Assembly (NCBI GenBank): GCA_020354645.1
Contig: CP070652.1
Coordinates: forward strand, 3,678,891-3,742,890
From: Deltaproteobacteria bacterium
GTDB lineage: Bacteria > Desulfobacterota > Desulfobacteria > Desulfobacterales > G020354645
Reading direction: 5' to 3'
DNA: 64,000 bases
Made by a program: the position numbers and the translations under genes. The stretch's first letter is position 1. Each line of letters opens with the position of its first letter. The notes below the pieces were generated by a model. That model was given only the letters and a program-made list of their open reading frames with translations. It ran no database searches and was not told the origin of the DNA. Of this stretch, positions 26,189-35,495 are shown piece by piece.

Positions 26189-27145
26189 ATGCCACTTGAC
26201 CGTGATGCAAAAAAATGGCTGAAACATCGATTCGGTCAACACATTAAATTTGACGAGCCCATGTCCAAACACACATATTTTAGGATTGGCGGAACGGCTG
26301 ATGCCTATCTGGTGCCGCCAGACCGGAAAGATTTGATTGAACTCATCCAATGGGCCAAGCAAAGGCAACAGCCTTATCTCGTCATCGGAGACGGGACGAA
26401 TCTATTGGTAAGAGACGCCGGCATTCGCGGACTGGTGATCGCGCTGACAAAATGCCTTAATCATATTACGTGCACCGAATGGCGCAAAAAAAAGGCTGTC
26501 GTTTCTGCCATGGCCGGGGCCAAATTACAGGCCTTATGCAAATTTGCGATCAAATCCGGTCTTGCCGGAATGAATTTTGCCATCGGAATTCCGGGTACTG
26601 TCGGCGGTGGTATAATGATGAATGCCGGCACCGCTAAGGGATCAATCGGAGATGTTCTTGATTCCATCGAAGTTTTGCTTCCGGATGGTCAGGCTGTGAG
26701 AATCGGAAAGGAAAAACTTGATTTTGAATACAGAAACCTTTCACTAAAAAAGAGGGAAGACCTCGAGGCTGAAGGAAAACCGATTATCCTCGAAGGTCGT
26801 TTTCAGCTGTGGCATTCCGACGCCGGATACCTGAAAAAAGAGGCACAAGAATTGCTGAATATCCGAAAAAAAACCCAGCCGACCAATTATCCCTGTGCCG
26901 GTTGCTTTTTTAAAAATCCCCCTGCTGGAAAAACGGCCGGCGAACTTATCGAACTGGCCGGTCTAAAAGGTAAAAGAATCGGTGGCGCAGAAGTTTCCAC
27001 AAAGCATGCCAATTACATCATAAATTCCGGCAATGCAACCGCCAGCGATGTTATTGCCCTGATGGAAATGGTACAAAAAATCGTATCGCAAACCTTCAAC
27101 ATTGAGCTAAAACCCGAGGTTAAAATTGTTGGGCCACAGGTATAA
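26189..27145 (+). CDS. murB: UDP-N-acetylenolpyruvoylglucosamine reductase MurB
   Basis: The 318-residue FAD enzyme has HTYFRIGGTADAYLVP, the FAD-binding VIGDGTNLLVRDAGIRGLVI, GIPGTVGGGIMMNAG, and the active-site segment CAGCFFKNPPAGKTAGELIE. It reduces enolpyruvyl-UDP-GlcNAc to UDP-MurNAc with NADPH. The proton-donating serine of the usual AGSxFKNP motif is a cysteine here (Cys239). The gene overlaps ftsQ by 20 bases. The position between murC and ftsQ is classical. Confidence 0.95.
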   Translation: MPLDRDAKKWLKHRFGQHIKFDEPMSKHTYFRIGGTADAYLVPPDRKDLIELIQWAKQRQQPYLVIGDGTNLLVRDAGIRGLVIALTKCLNHITCTEWRKKKAVVSAMAGAKLQALCKFAIKSGLAGMNFAIGIPGTVGGGIMMNAGTAKGSIGDVLDSIEVLLPDGQAVRIGKEKLDFEYRNLSLKKREDLEAEGKPIILEGRFQLWHSDAGYLKKEAQELLNIRKKTQPTNYPCAGCFFKNPPAGKTAGELIELAGLKGKRIGGAEVSTKHANYIINSGNATASDVIALMEMVQKIVSQTFNIELKPEVKIVGPQV

Positions 27146-28049
27146 TGCCAAAAAACACTCCCGCAGGGGCCATCCAGAAAAACGTCGCCGTCCCATCAAA
27201 CACGTTGGGCTTTTGACAAAAATGGTGACCATTGTTGTGCTGGTGGCATCCATGAGCCTTGTGTTTATATTGATCCACGACCTTGTTACTCAAATTGCGT
27301 ATTTCAGGCTAAAAAATTTGGTTATCAGCGGCCTGCAACGGCTATCTACAGAACAGATACGCAAACAGACCGATATCCACCATGGGATAAACTTGCTGTC
27401 CATCAATCTTTCTCTGGTGAGAAAAAGACTGCTGGTCCACCCGTGGATCGCTGAAGCGACAGTCAACCGGGAGATTCCAAACGAAATTCATGTTTCAATC
27501 AGGGAACATATCCCGTTGGCCGTCGTCGATCTGGGTCGTAAATACCTGATTAGCGATAGGGGTATTATCTTTAAGGAAAAGGAGATATCCGATCCTGACA
27601 ATCTGCCGATCGTCCGCGGCCTGAGGTATTCGGATATCAATATCTCCGGAGAAAACAACCGATCATGGTTTAAAAAAAATCGTCTTCCAAGCGCCGGCGC
27701 CCCCAGCCGTTCAGGCAGCAAGAACGTCAACAGCTATCCGCTAAATGCCGTTATGGAAATTCTGCACCTTGGCCAGAAGAAGGGAAGTATACTGCCCAAC
27801 CATCGCATCAAACAAATCCGGATTGATAGGGATATCGGCCTGACGCTCTACCCGTTGGATACCGTCCGAGAAATCAAGCTGGGATACAATGACTTTTCTA
27901 GCAAGTATGACGTGCTTAGAAAAGTTCTTATGTATATTAAAACCGGAAAAATAAAAAACTTTGCGGATTTTGATTCAATTGATCTCAATAATTTAAATCG
28001 CGTCGTTTTACATCCCATCAAACCCGCAAAAGACCATAAGGAGGTTTAA
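27126..28049 (+). CDS. ftsQ: Cell division protein FtsQ
   Basis: The 307-residue bitopic protein has a basic N-terminal tail, one membrane span (about residues 33-54, MVTIVVLVASMSLVFILIHD), a POTRA domain beginning FRLKNLVISGLQRLS, and the FtsQ domain (WIAEATVNREIPNEIHVSIR). The first codon is TTG, preceded by GAGG at a suitable distance inside the end of murB; the next codon is also TTG. FtsQ links FtsL and its partners to the divisome. A stretch of about 25 residues around SAGAPSRSGSKNVN is a low-complexity insertion in the FtsQ domain. Confidence 0.93.
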   Translation: MLGHRYNAKKHSRRGHPEKRRRPIKHVGLLTKMVTIVVLVASMSLVFILIHDLVTQIAYFRLKNLVISGLQRLSTEQIRKQTDIHHGINLLSINLSLVRKRLLVHPWIAEATVNREIPNEIHVSIREHIPLAVVDLGRKYLISDRGIIFKEKEISDPDNLPIVRGLRYSDINISGENNRSWFKKNRLPSAGAPSRSGSKNVNSYPLNAVMEILHLGQKKGSILPNHRIKQIRIDRDIGLTLYPLDTVREIKLGYNDFSSKYDVLRKVLMYIKTGKIKNFADFDSIDLNNLNRVVLHPIKPAKDHKEV

Positions 28050-28050
28050 G

Positions 28051-29277
28051 ATGCAGGGACAGGATCAAATTGTCGTTGGCCTGGATATTGGGACGACAAA
28101 AATCTGTGCCGTGGTCGGTGAATTATCCGGGGATCGGATAAACATCATCGGAATCGGCACCCATCCTTCCATCGGGCTCCGCAAAGGTGTTGTTGTAAAT
28201 ATCGAATCGACCGTAGAATCGATAAAAAAAGCGGTTGAAGAGGCGGAACTTATGGCAGGTTGCGAAATATCATCCGTATATGCGGGAATCGCCGGGGGAC
28301 ATATCACCGGCTTCAACAGTAGAGGGATTGTCGCCATAAAGGGAAACGAAATTAAGGAGAACGATGTGGATCGCGTGATCGATGCGGCACGGGCAGTTGC
28401 AATACCCATGGATCGCGAAGTCATCCATGTGCTTCCCCAAGAATACATTGTCGATGATGAACGGGGCATTCAAAACCCTGTCGGCATGGCCGGCGTAAGA
28501 CTTGAGGCAAAAATTCATATCGTCACCGGGGCAGTTACTTCGGCCCATAACATCGTCAAATGTGCCAACCGATCCGGCTTGGATGTATGCGATATTGTTC
28601 TTGAATCTCTGGCTTCCGGAGAAGCGGTGCTGACCGAAGAAGAAAAACAATTGGGTACGGGGCTTCTGGATCTGGGAGGCGGCACCACCGACCTGGCGAT
28701 ATTTTCCGCTAAAAATATCAAACATACTTTCGTTCTGGCGCTGGGTGGCAACAACCTCACCAATGACATCGCAATTGGATTGCGTGCACCGCATGCTGAA
28801 GCCGAAAAGATTAAAACAAAATACGGTACCTGTATAATACGGAATATAGGCAGCGATGAAACGATTGAAGTGCCGGGAATGGGAGGACGCGAGCCTCGCA
28901 AACTCCCCAGACAGGTTCTCGGAGAAATTTTGGAGCCCCGGATTGAAGAGATCTTTTCCTTGATTCAAAGGGAAATTTACAGAGCGGGAATGGAAAATGC
29001 CATCCCATCGGGAATCGTTTTGTCTGGGGGATCGTCATTGTTGGAAGGTGTCATCGAGGTGGCTGAATCGGTTTTCAACCTTCCCACCCGACTGGGTAAA
29101 CCGCGGGGGATCAGTGGTCTGGTTGATGTGGTCAATAATCCGATGTATGCCACCGGCGTGGGTCTCGTCATTTACGGTGCCCGAAACAGGGACGCCAAGA
29201 AGTTCAGAATTCGCGACAATAATATATTCAACCGGATCATGACCCGGATGAAGCGATGGTTTAAAGATGTGGTTTAA
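28051..29277 (+). CDS. ftsA: Cell division protein FtsA
   Basis: The 408-residue actin-like ATPase has the phosphate-1 loop VVGLDIGTTKICAVVGE at residue 8, the 1C domain, and the phosphate-2 motif GLLDLGGGTTDLAIF near residue 204. It ends in an amphipathic basic helix (IFNRIMTRMKRWFKDV) that tethers it to the membrane. It anchors FtsZ filaments and recruits later division proteins. It follows ftsQ after one base, with GGAGG as the ribosome-binding site. Confidence 0.96.
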   Translation: MQGQDQIVVGLDIGTTKICAVVGELSGDRINIIGIGTHPSIGLRKGVVVNIESTVESIKKAVEEAELMAGCEISSVYAGIAGGHITGFNSRGIVAIKGNEIKENDVDRVIDAARAVAIPMDREVIHVLPQEYIVDDERGIQNPVGMAGVRLEAKIHIVTGAVTSAHNIVKCANRSGLDVCDIVLESLASGEAVLTEEEKQLGTGLLDLGGGTTDLAIFSAKNIKHTFVLALGGNNLTNDIAIGLRAPHAEAEKIKTKYGTCIIRNIGSDETIEVPGMGGREPRKLPRQVLGEILEPRIEEIFSLIQREIYRAGMENAIPSGIVLSGGSSLLEGVIEVAESVFNLPTRLGKPRGISGLVDVVNNPMYATGVGLVIYGARNRDAKKFRIRDNNIFNRIMTRMKRWFKDVV

Positions 29278-29292
29278 AATCAAAAATTGAGC

Positions 29293-29478
29293 GGTTCCGG
29301 GTTCCCGGTTCAACGTTCAAGGTTATACGCAAAAGCTACAGTTCATTGATGCCTGCTTTTGGCCAGCTGCAACACTCACCCAATGGGTGATGCGACAAGC
29401 GTTGCCGGATTCTCTATGAGGCCTTGCAAGCTAAGACATTGGCAGTGCTCAACCTTGAACCTTGAACCATGAACCGCC
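29293..29478. repeat. 186-bp inverted repeat with 7-bp periodic arms between ftsA and ftsZ
   Basis: The left arm reads GGTTCCG, GGTTCCC, GGTTCAA, CGTTCAA, GGTTATA. The right arm reads GAACCTT, GAACCAT, GAACCGC, its inverted form. The centre has a CACCCAATGGGTG hairpin. The same type occurs between mraY and murD. It occupies most of the ftsA-ftsZ gap and ends about 35 bases before the ftsZ start, so it could affect expression of ftsZ relative to ftsA. Confidence 0.65.
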
Positions 29479-29515
29479 TAACCCAGAAGTTAATAAATCA
29501 TAGGAGGTGGGGGAA

Positions 29516-30691
29516 GTGTTCACTTACATAGACAACGAAAAGTCGGCTAAATTGAAAGTTATCGGTGTAGGCGGAGCGGGTGGTAATGCAATCAATAACA
29601 TGATCGCATCCAAGCTGCAGGGTGTCAAATTTATTTCAGCCAATACGGATGCGCAGGCACTTGATATTTCCAACGCTCCCGTTAAAATTCAGATGGGCGA
29701 AAGGTTGACCGAAGGACTCGGAGCCGGAGCCAACCCGCAAATCGGCCGCGAAGCAGCCCTTGAAAGCGAGGAGGCTCTCAGAAGCGCTTTGCAGGACAGC
29801 CATATGGTATTTATCACTGCCGGATTCGGAGGCGGCACCGGTACCGGTGCAACGCCTATTATCGCCGAGATCTGCAAAGATTTGGGGGCATTGACTGTTG
29901 CAGTCATAACCAAACCCTTTTCATTCGAAGGCCGCAGACGGACACGACAGGCGGAGGACGGCATTGATACCCTTAAAGAAATCGCGGATACAACCATCAC
30001 CATTCCCAATGACAGGCTCAGAGGAGTTGCTTCGAAAAATGCGACAATGCTTGAAATGTTTAGAAAGGCAGATGAGGTATTGCTGCATTCTGTTCGGGGA
30101 ATCACCGATCTTATCATGATGCCGGGGCTGGTCAACCTTGACTTCGCCGATGTAAAAACAACCATGTCAAAAGCCGGGATGGCCATCATGGGCATCGGCA
30201 TCGCCAGTGGTGAGAACCGGGCGACACTAGCGGCCGAACGAGCAATCTCCCACCCCCTTCTGGAGGATATCTCCATTTCCGGTGCCACGGGTGTCTTGAT
30301 GAACATTACCAGCAGCAGTGATTTGACCATGGAAGAAATGACCGAGGCTTCCGACCGGATCTACAACGAAGTGGGTGAGGATGCCGATATTATCTGGGGA
30401 ACGGTGGTGGATGACAGTCTCGGTGAGGAAATGCGGGTGACCGTTATTGCAACCGGCATCGGCACCGGGCCTGAATCGGCAATAACTGAAAAACACGGTG
30501 ATCTTTCGACCAGGGGCAAGATAAGGGATATCACCCCGGCCGATATGAAAACTGCCGAGGACTATGAGGTGCCGACGTTCATCCGCCAAAAAAAAGCAGT
30601 CGGAGAATCTGCCGGTTCCCGTTACAAGGGCATTGTTCTGGACAACAATGATCTGGATATTCCCACTTTTCTCAGAAGGAAAGCCGACTAG
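29516..30691 (+). CDS. ftsZ: Cell division GTPase FtsZ
   Basis: The 391-residue tubulin homologue has LKVIGVGGAGGNAINNM, the GTP-binding tubulin signature GGGTGTGATP, the T7 loop NLDFADVKTTM, and a C-terminal linker ending in LDIPTFLRRKAD, the peptide that binds FtsA. I chose the GTG at 29516 because AGGAGG ends eight bases upstream; the GTG nine bases earlier overlaps that ribosome-binding site. It forms the Z ring at mid-cell and closes the dcw cluster. Confidence 0.96.
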   Translation: MFTYIDNEKSAKLKVIGVGGAGGNAINNMIASKLQGVKFISANTDAQALDISNAPVKIQMGERLTEGLGAGANPQIGREAALESEEALRSALQDSHMVFITAGFGGGTGTGATPIIAEICKDLGALTVAVITKPFSFEGRRRTRQAEDGIDTLKEIADTTITIPNDRLRGVASKNATMLEMFRKADEVLLHSVRGITDLIMMPGLVNLDFADVKTTMSKAGMAIMGIGIASGENRATLAAERAISHPLLEDISISGATGVLMNITSSSDLTMEEMTEASDRIYNEVGEDADIIWGTVVDDSLGEEMRVTVIATGIGTGPESAITEKHGDLSTRGKIRDITPADMKTAEDYEVPTFIRQKKAVGESAGSRYKGIVLDNNDLDIPTFLRRKAD

Positions 30692-30811
30692 AAATCGATT
30701 TTCGGCGATTGGTGATTTTCGAATGGTCATTGACAAGCGCCCGTTGACGACTGAATATTGTGCCAAGATACCATTGCCATTTGATCGTCAATAGTCGAAA
30801 GTCGGGCCGCC

Positions 30812-32557
30812 ATGGCACACAAAACCGGAAAATCACTTAAAAGTCTTCTCGAATCTGAAACCGGCACGATCCGGAAAAGTAGTAAAACACGACGAAGGAT
30901 CGCTCTCGTTTATCCCAATCACTATCATATCGCTATGTCAAATCTTGGTTTTCAGACCACCTACCGATTATTTAACCAAATTGATGGTCTGGCCTGTGAA
31001 AGAGCCTTCCTGCCGCTGGATAACAAACGCAAAAACCATCGCCTTAAAACAATCGAATCCGTTACAGCGCTCGGTGATTTTGATATCATTGCTTTTTCCG
31101 TATCTTTTGAAAATGACTTTCCCAATATATTAACCATTCTCCATTCTACAGGTCTCCCCCTGCAATCCAGTGATCGATCAGCCCCCCACCCCCTGGTAAT
31201 TGCAGGGGGAGTGGCCTGTTTTTCGAATCCGGAACCGCTGACTCCCTTTATCGATGTTTTTTTGATCGGCGAAGCAGAAGTGATGCTTGAGCAGTTTGCC
31301 GGGTGTCTGCTGGAATTTGATCCGGGGACCAAATCCGGCAGACAGCAATGTTTAAAAGCGATTGCTCAAAAGGTTCCGGGAGCTTATATTCCGTCCTTCT
31401 ACACAACGTCCTATAATGCGGATGGAAGTGTTTCAGCCTTTGAGCCGCTTATTAATGTCCCGCCCAAAATAACGCGCTCCTTCCTGAAAGACCTGGCCCA
31501 AGTTGCGACATGCAGCAGTATAATTACCCCGAATACAACCTTTGCCGAAACCTTTCTGGTAGAAGTCGGCCGAGGGTGCCCCCACGGCTGCCGCTTTTGC
31601 AGTGGAGGATTTGTTTATCGGCCGCCTCGTTTCAGACCGGTGCCGTTGCTTCAGGAATGTATCCGGCAGGGTATCGATATAACCGATAAAATCGGTCTGG
31701 TGGGTGCGGCCGTATCGGATCTTCCCGGCATCCAGCAAATCTGTGACCGTTATCTAAAAAAAGGCATCAGCCTCTCTTTCAGTTCTCTGCGGGCTGACGC
31801 GCTTGGCCCCGATCTGGTTTCGGTGCTGCGGCAAAGCAAGATCAAAACTGCCACCATCGCGCCCGATGCCGGATCTGAGCGCATGCGCCGTGTGATCAAC
31901 AAAGGTATTACCGAAGAAAACCTTCTCAATGCCGTCGAAGTCATTGTGGAAAGCGGCATTCCGAACTTAAAGCTATATTTTATGATCGGATTGCCAACCG
32001 AAACCCCGGATGATGTTGCAGCCATCATTCAACTGTGCAAAAAAATAAAATACCGCTTCCTTAGATCGAGTCGACCGAAAAAGCATATTGGTGAAATAAC
32101 GGTCAGTTTAAATTCGTTTGTCCCGAAGCCGTTTACTCCCTTTCAATGGGTGGCGATGGATGACGTGGCGACAATTAAAAAGAAGATAAAAAAGATAAAA
32201 GAGGGGCTCAAAAAAGTGGCCAATATGCGGGTCCATGCTGATATACCACGCTGGGCGTACATCCAGGCCCTTTTCTCCCGCGGTGATCGCAGGGTGGCGG
32301 ATATTTTATCGCTGGCACACGCTAACAAAGGCAATTGGCCCCAAACCCTCAAAGCAACGCCGCTGAATCCTGATTTTTACGCCCTTCGGGAGCGTGAGCT
32401 GGACGAGTTGTTTCCCTGGGATTTCATCGATCACGGTATCAAAAAGTCTTTCCTGCAGCAGGAATACAAAAGAGCCAAACAGGAAAAAAAATCTCCGCCC
32501 TGTCCTGTAGGATCTTGCAGCATCTGCGGTGTCTGCCAAGAAGATGAAGTCGGGTAA
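30812..32557 (+). CDS. Radical SAM protein with B12-binding-like N-terminal domain
   Basis: The 581-residue protein has an N-terminal Rossmann-like region (RRRIALVYPNHYHIAMSNLG, then DFDIIAFSVSFENDFPNIL) resembling the cobalamin-binding part of the TIGR03960-type family. The radical SAM cluster motif CPHGCRFC follows near residue 255 in VEVGRGCPHGCRFCSGGF, and the rest of the SAM barrel comes next (TIAPDAGSERMRRVINKGI). A cysteine-rich tail (CPVGSCSICGVC) may hold another iron-sulfur cluster. The usual partner domain of this family (DUF2344) is not fused here. The substrate is unknown; relatives are often linked to tRNA modification. Confidence 0.8.
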   Translation: MAHKTGKSLKSLLESETGTIRKSSKTRRRIALVYPNHYHIAMSNLGFQTTYRLFNQIDGLACERAFLPLDNKRKNHRLKTIESVTALGDFDIIAFSVSFENDFPNILTILHSTGLPLQSSDRSAPHPLVIAGGVACFSNPEPLTPFIDVFLIGEAEVMLEQFAGCLLEFDPGTKSGRQQCLKAIAQKVPGAYIPSFYTTSYNADGSVSAFEPLINVPPKITRSFLKDLAQVATCSSIITPNTTFAETFLVEVGRGCPHGCRFCSGGFVYRPPRFRPVPLLQECIRQGIDITDKIGLVGAAVSDLPGIQQICDRYLKKGISLSFSSLRADALGPDLVSVLRQSKIKTATIAPDAGSERMRRVINKGITEENLLNAVEVIVESGIPNLKLYFMIGLPTETPDDVAAIIQLCKKIKYRFLRSSRPKKHIGEITVSLNSFVPKPFTPFQWVAMDDVATIKKKIKKIKEGLKKVANMRVHADIPRWAYIQALFSRGDRRVADILSLAHANKGNWPQTLKATPLNPDFYALRERELDELFPWDFIDHGIKKSFLQQEYKRAKQEKKSPPCPVGSCSICGVCQEDEVG

Positions 32558-32756
32558 CCGGCCAGTTGCCCGTTTTTATCCGCTCCAGATGCCGTAGTTG
32601 ATAATCTTAAAAATTTTTTATTTATCCTTATCTTTCTTTTATAACTCCCTGCTTTCCATCACCAAAAAAGGACTTGCAAGCTTTACCCCATTATGATAGG
32701 GGAGCACTCTTGATTCATCGCATTTGTGATCGCGCTTTGAAAGGAAATAATAAAGT

Positions 32757-33203
32757 ATGACCTCAAAGAAGCAACTCCAGCTGGCCTACGGTCTTGCGAT
32801 CGGACTATTTATTGTCGGTGTTGTCTGCTATGCCTACACCGCTTTTTCCGCAAAACCTTTGGATCAACCGATACGGCTCATGTATAAAGTCGCAGCTGGG
32901 AATGTGTTATTTGATCACCAAACCCATGCAGATGAATCAGGGTATGGATTATCCTGCGCAGATTGTCATCATCACCCTGAAGAGGATGAAGAGGCCAATC
33001 AAGCCTGCGGCAATTGTCATGTCATCCCTTCAGAAGCTGAACCCGTACCGAAAACCTGCCTGGACTGTCACGAGGCTGATGAAATCGAGGACGCTATTCC
33101 CATGAAAAGGAGCGATGCCTTCCATAAGCAATGCGGCAATTGCCATGCAGAAATCGAAGCCGGTCCTCTGGAAAAAGAGTGTAATTCCTGTCACGTGCGC
33201 TAG
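32757..33203 (+). CDS. Five-haem class III-type cytochrome c, Rnf-associated
   Basis: The 148-residue protein has an N-terminal membrane or signal segment (residues 10-28, then AFSA). Five haem-binding CxxCH motifs follow, starting at Cys67, Cys84, Cys101, Cys126 and Cys142, with extra histidines (such as FDHQTH and CADCHHH) suited as distal ligands. This is the pattern of the cytochrome c3/c7 group. It has a good ribosome-binding site (GAAAGGA) and lies about 55 bases before rnfC, so it should be co-transcribed with the Rnf operon. It would sit on the outer face of the membrane and pass electrons to or from Rnf. Confidence 0.88.
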   Translation: MTSKKQLQLAYGLAIGLFIVGVVCYAYTAFSAKPLDQPIRLMYKVAAGNVLFDHQTHADESGYGLSCADCHHHPEEDEEANQACGNCHVIPSEAEPVPKTCLDCHEADEIEDAIPMKRSDAFHKQCGNCHAEIEAGPLEKECNSCHVR

Positions 33204-33258
33204 GACGGTATTGTTCCAGCTACACTAAGATGCTCACTTTACCGCAGAAAGTTGACCC

Positions 33259-34542
33259 ATGATAAGAAAATCATTTTTCGGATTTGTAAAACCACGGATT
33301 GAATATGCGCTGCTTTCCGACCAGCATCTGAATATTGTCGAAATTCCTGATCCAAAATCCATAAACCTTCTCGTGGACGGTCCCTTTAATCCCGGGGAAG
33401 CCACTTTACTCAAAGAAGGCGACACGGTAAAAACAGGTCAGAAACTCGCACCCTCAACCGAAAAAGATGCTTATGCGATTTCCCCCGTTACCGGCACTGT
33501 AACCTCCATTTCTTCCTACGCCGGTGATTTTGGCAAGTTTTATACGGCTGTTTCAATTGATGTTTCCGATCAGGAGGAATTCGACGATCAATTCGAAACT
33601 GCATGTGTGGAGACGACCCTGCCGGTTGCCCGGAATTACCTGACCCAATTACCCGGCAAGCTACCGCTAAACTTTTTTAACGACTCTGAAAAACCGATTA
33701 ATACCATCGTCATTTACGGCGGTGACAACGATCTGCTGGTCACCACCAACCAATATATAGTTAAATCCCGCACCGATGATTTGAAACATGGCATCCGTAT
33801 TTTAAACCAAATCAGCGACGTTGATCACATTATTATGGCCATACCCGGCGAATTCTTACAGGGATACGGCCATATCGGTGCGGAGGTAAAAAATGTTCCC
33901 ATCGAATATCCTGCCGCCAATCCTTTCATGATCATGAAAGATACCCTGGGCCGGATCGTGCCGGCCGGAAGACAATCCGAAGATTTAGGGGTGTGCTTTA
34001 TCACCGCAGAGGCGGTTGCTGCGCTTGGCAGCGCTTTTCAAAACGGCCAGATTCCGGTCTCAAAGCTTATGACCGTAGTGGGAAAAAACGGTGATCAGCA
34101 ACTGGTATCTGCTCGGATCGGGACTCCTATCAGCCATATTTTCGATACATTGGGTATCACACTGTCGGAAAAAGACAGAATTATTTTGGGCGGACCGATG
34201 ACAGGCGCCTCCGTATGGTCTGAAGATTACCCGGTTATGCCGGACACGAGTGCCTTGATGGTGCAAGATAAAGAAATGATTCCGTATGTCTCCGATTATC
34301 CCTGCATCAACTGCGGTGAATGTATCAGAATCTGCCCGGTTTATATTCCGATCAATATGTTGGTTCGGTTTCTTGAGGCCGGACACTACGAGGAAGCTGC
34401 AGACCAATATGACCTGTATTCGTGCATTGAGTGTGGCCTGTGCAGCTTTGTCTGTCCATCGAAAATTCCGATCTTTCAGTTTATCCGATTGGCAAAATAC
34501 GAACTGGGTCGGGTAAATTCAGCGGAGGAGGCGCATGGATAA
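33259..34542 (+). CDS. rnfC: Electron transport complex subunit RnfC, divergent
   Basis: The 427-residue protein has the N-terminal barrel-sandwich domain (SPVTGTVTSISSYAG), the family segment GGPMTGASVWSEDYPV, and two C-terminal 4Fe-4S motifs (Cys349/352/355/359 and Cys389/392/395/399). Canonical RnfC also has a glycine-rich GLGGAGFP loop and an ECEPY segment at the NADH/FMN site. At those places I read TTLPVARNYLTQLPGKLPL and IYGGDNDLLVTTNQY instead, so the NADH site may be missing or changed. It overlaps rnfD by eight bases. The subunit identity is secure from operon order. Confidence 0.88.
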   Translation: MIRKSFFGFVKPRIEYALLSDQHLNIVEIPDPKSINLLVDGPFNPGEATLLKEGDTVKTGQKLAPSTEKDAYAISPVTGTVTSISSYAGDFGKFYTAVSIDVSDQEEFDDQFETACVETTLPVARNYLTQLPGKLPLNFFNDSEKPINTIVIYGGDNDLLVTTNQYIVKSRTDDLKHGIRILNQISDVDHIIMAIPGEFLQGYGHIGAEVKNVPIEYPAANPFMIMKDTLGRIVPAGRQSEDLGVCFITAEAVAALGSAFQNGQIPVSKLMTVVGKNGDQQLVSARIGTPISHIFDTLGITLSEKDRIILGGPMTGASVWSEDYPVMPDTSALMVQDKEMIPYVSDYPCINCGECIRICPVYIPINMLVRFLEAGHYEEAADQYDLYSCIECGLCSFVCPSKIPIFQFIRLAKYELGRVNSAEEAHG

Positions 34543-35494
34543 AGCAAAAAAGTTCATCGTTTCGCACGCTCCGTTCTGGCACAATGGGAACAGCGTTAAC
34601 GAAAGATATTATCATATCATGATTGCGGCTTTGCCTGCGGTGCTGCTGGGCATCAAACAGTACGGGATACCGGCTGTGGGTGTCGTTGCACTCTCGGTAT
34701 CTTCGGCGATTTTGTGGGAACTCGCCATGAACTATTTGACCCATCGACCGATTACCATCGCAGACGGCAATGCAGCCCTTATCGGACTCTTATTCGCCAT
34801 GGCGGTCCCCGCCACAATGCCATGGTGGGCAGTGCTCACGGGAACCTTTATTTGCGTAGTGATCGGCAAACATATTTTTGGCGGGATTGGCAGCAACGCC
34901 TTCAACCCGGTAGTGCTCGCGGTTGCGATGGTAATGGTTTCTTGGAAAGATCTTTTTGATTTTGATGGAGCCCTTTTAAATTATGATTTAGATATGGTGA
35001 TGGCATATCCGCTGGCCGCTGTTAAGCATTTCGGGGTTGGGGCAATTGAATCGTTTAGCACCGCAGACCTTTTACTGGGAAGACAAAGCGGCGGGATTGG
35101 CGCCACATTCGGACTGGGACTCATTCTTGGCGGAATCTATCTGATCATCCGAGGCTTTATTCGCTGGGAGATATCTGTGTCCTTTTTATTGGGCGTTTTT
35201 TTGACCGCCTGGATTTTTAATCTGGCCGCTCCGGACCGTTTCGCCGGACCGACGTTTCATCTTCTTACGGGTTACACCTTAATCGGTGCCTTTTTCCTGG
35301 CAACCGAGGATTCCTCTTCACCGGTTAATTTTATTCCAATGCTCATCTATGGCGCGGCCGGTGGCGTCTTGACCGTCCTAATAAGAAATATTGGTGCTCA
35401 TGTGGACGGCGTCGTCTATGCGATCCTAACGATTAATCTTGTAAATCCGCTTTTGGACAAGATCCGACCCAAAGCGGTTGGAAAGGTCGTTTAA
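34535..35494 (+). CDS. rnfD: Electron transport complex membrane subunit RnfD, divergent
   Basis: The 319-residue membrane protein has about nine spans, with IGKHIFGGIGSNAFNPVVLA and GLILGGIYLIIRGFIRW matching RnfD/NqrB. In canonical RnfD a covalent FMN is held by Thr in DxxSGATPLA. The aligned stretch here is DMVMAYPLAAVK (residues 153-164), with Tyr158 where the Thr should be, so this subunit probably does not carry that flavin. It ends one base before the rnfG start codon. Other parts of the membrane core look normal. Confidence 0.87.
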   Translation: MDKAKKFIVSHAPFWHNGNSVNERYYHIMIAALPAVLLGIKQYGIPAVGVVALSVSSAILWELAMNYLTHRPITIADGNAALIGLLFAMAVPATMPWWAVLTGTFICVVIGKHIFGGIGSNAFNPVVLAVAMVMVSWKDLFDFDGALLNYDLDMVMAYPLAAVKHFGVGAIESFSTADLLLGRQSGGIGATFGLGLILGGIYLIIRGFIRWEISVSFLLGVFLTAWIFNLAAPDRFAGPTFHLLTGYTLIGAFFLATEDSSSPVNFIPMLIYGAAGGVLTVLIRNIGAHVDGVVYAILTINLVNPLLDKIRPKAVGKVV

Positions 35495-35495
35495 T

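Noticed and set aside
28270-30330. Long minus-strand frames opposite ftsA and ftsZ (for example 28270-28968 and 29689-30330)
   Set aside because: They are shadows of the real genes in codon-biased DNA; their products match no family I know and have no ribosome-binding sites.
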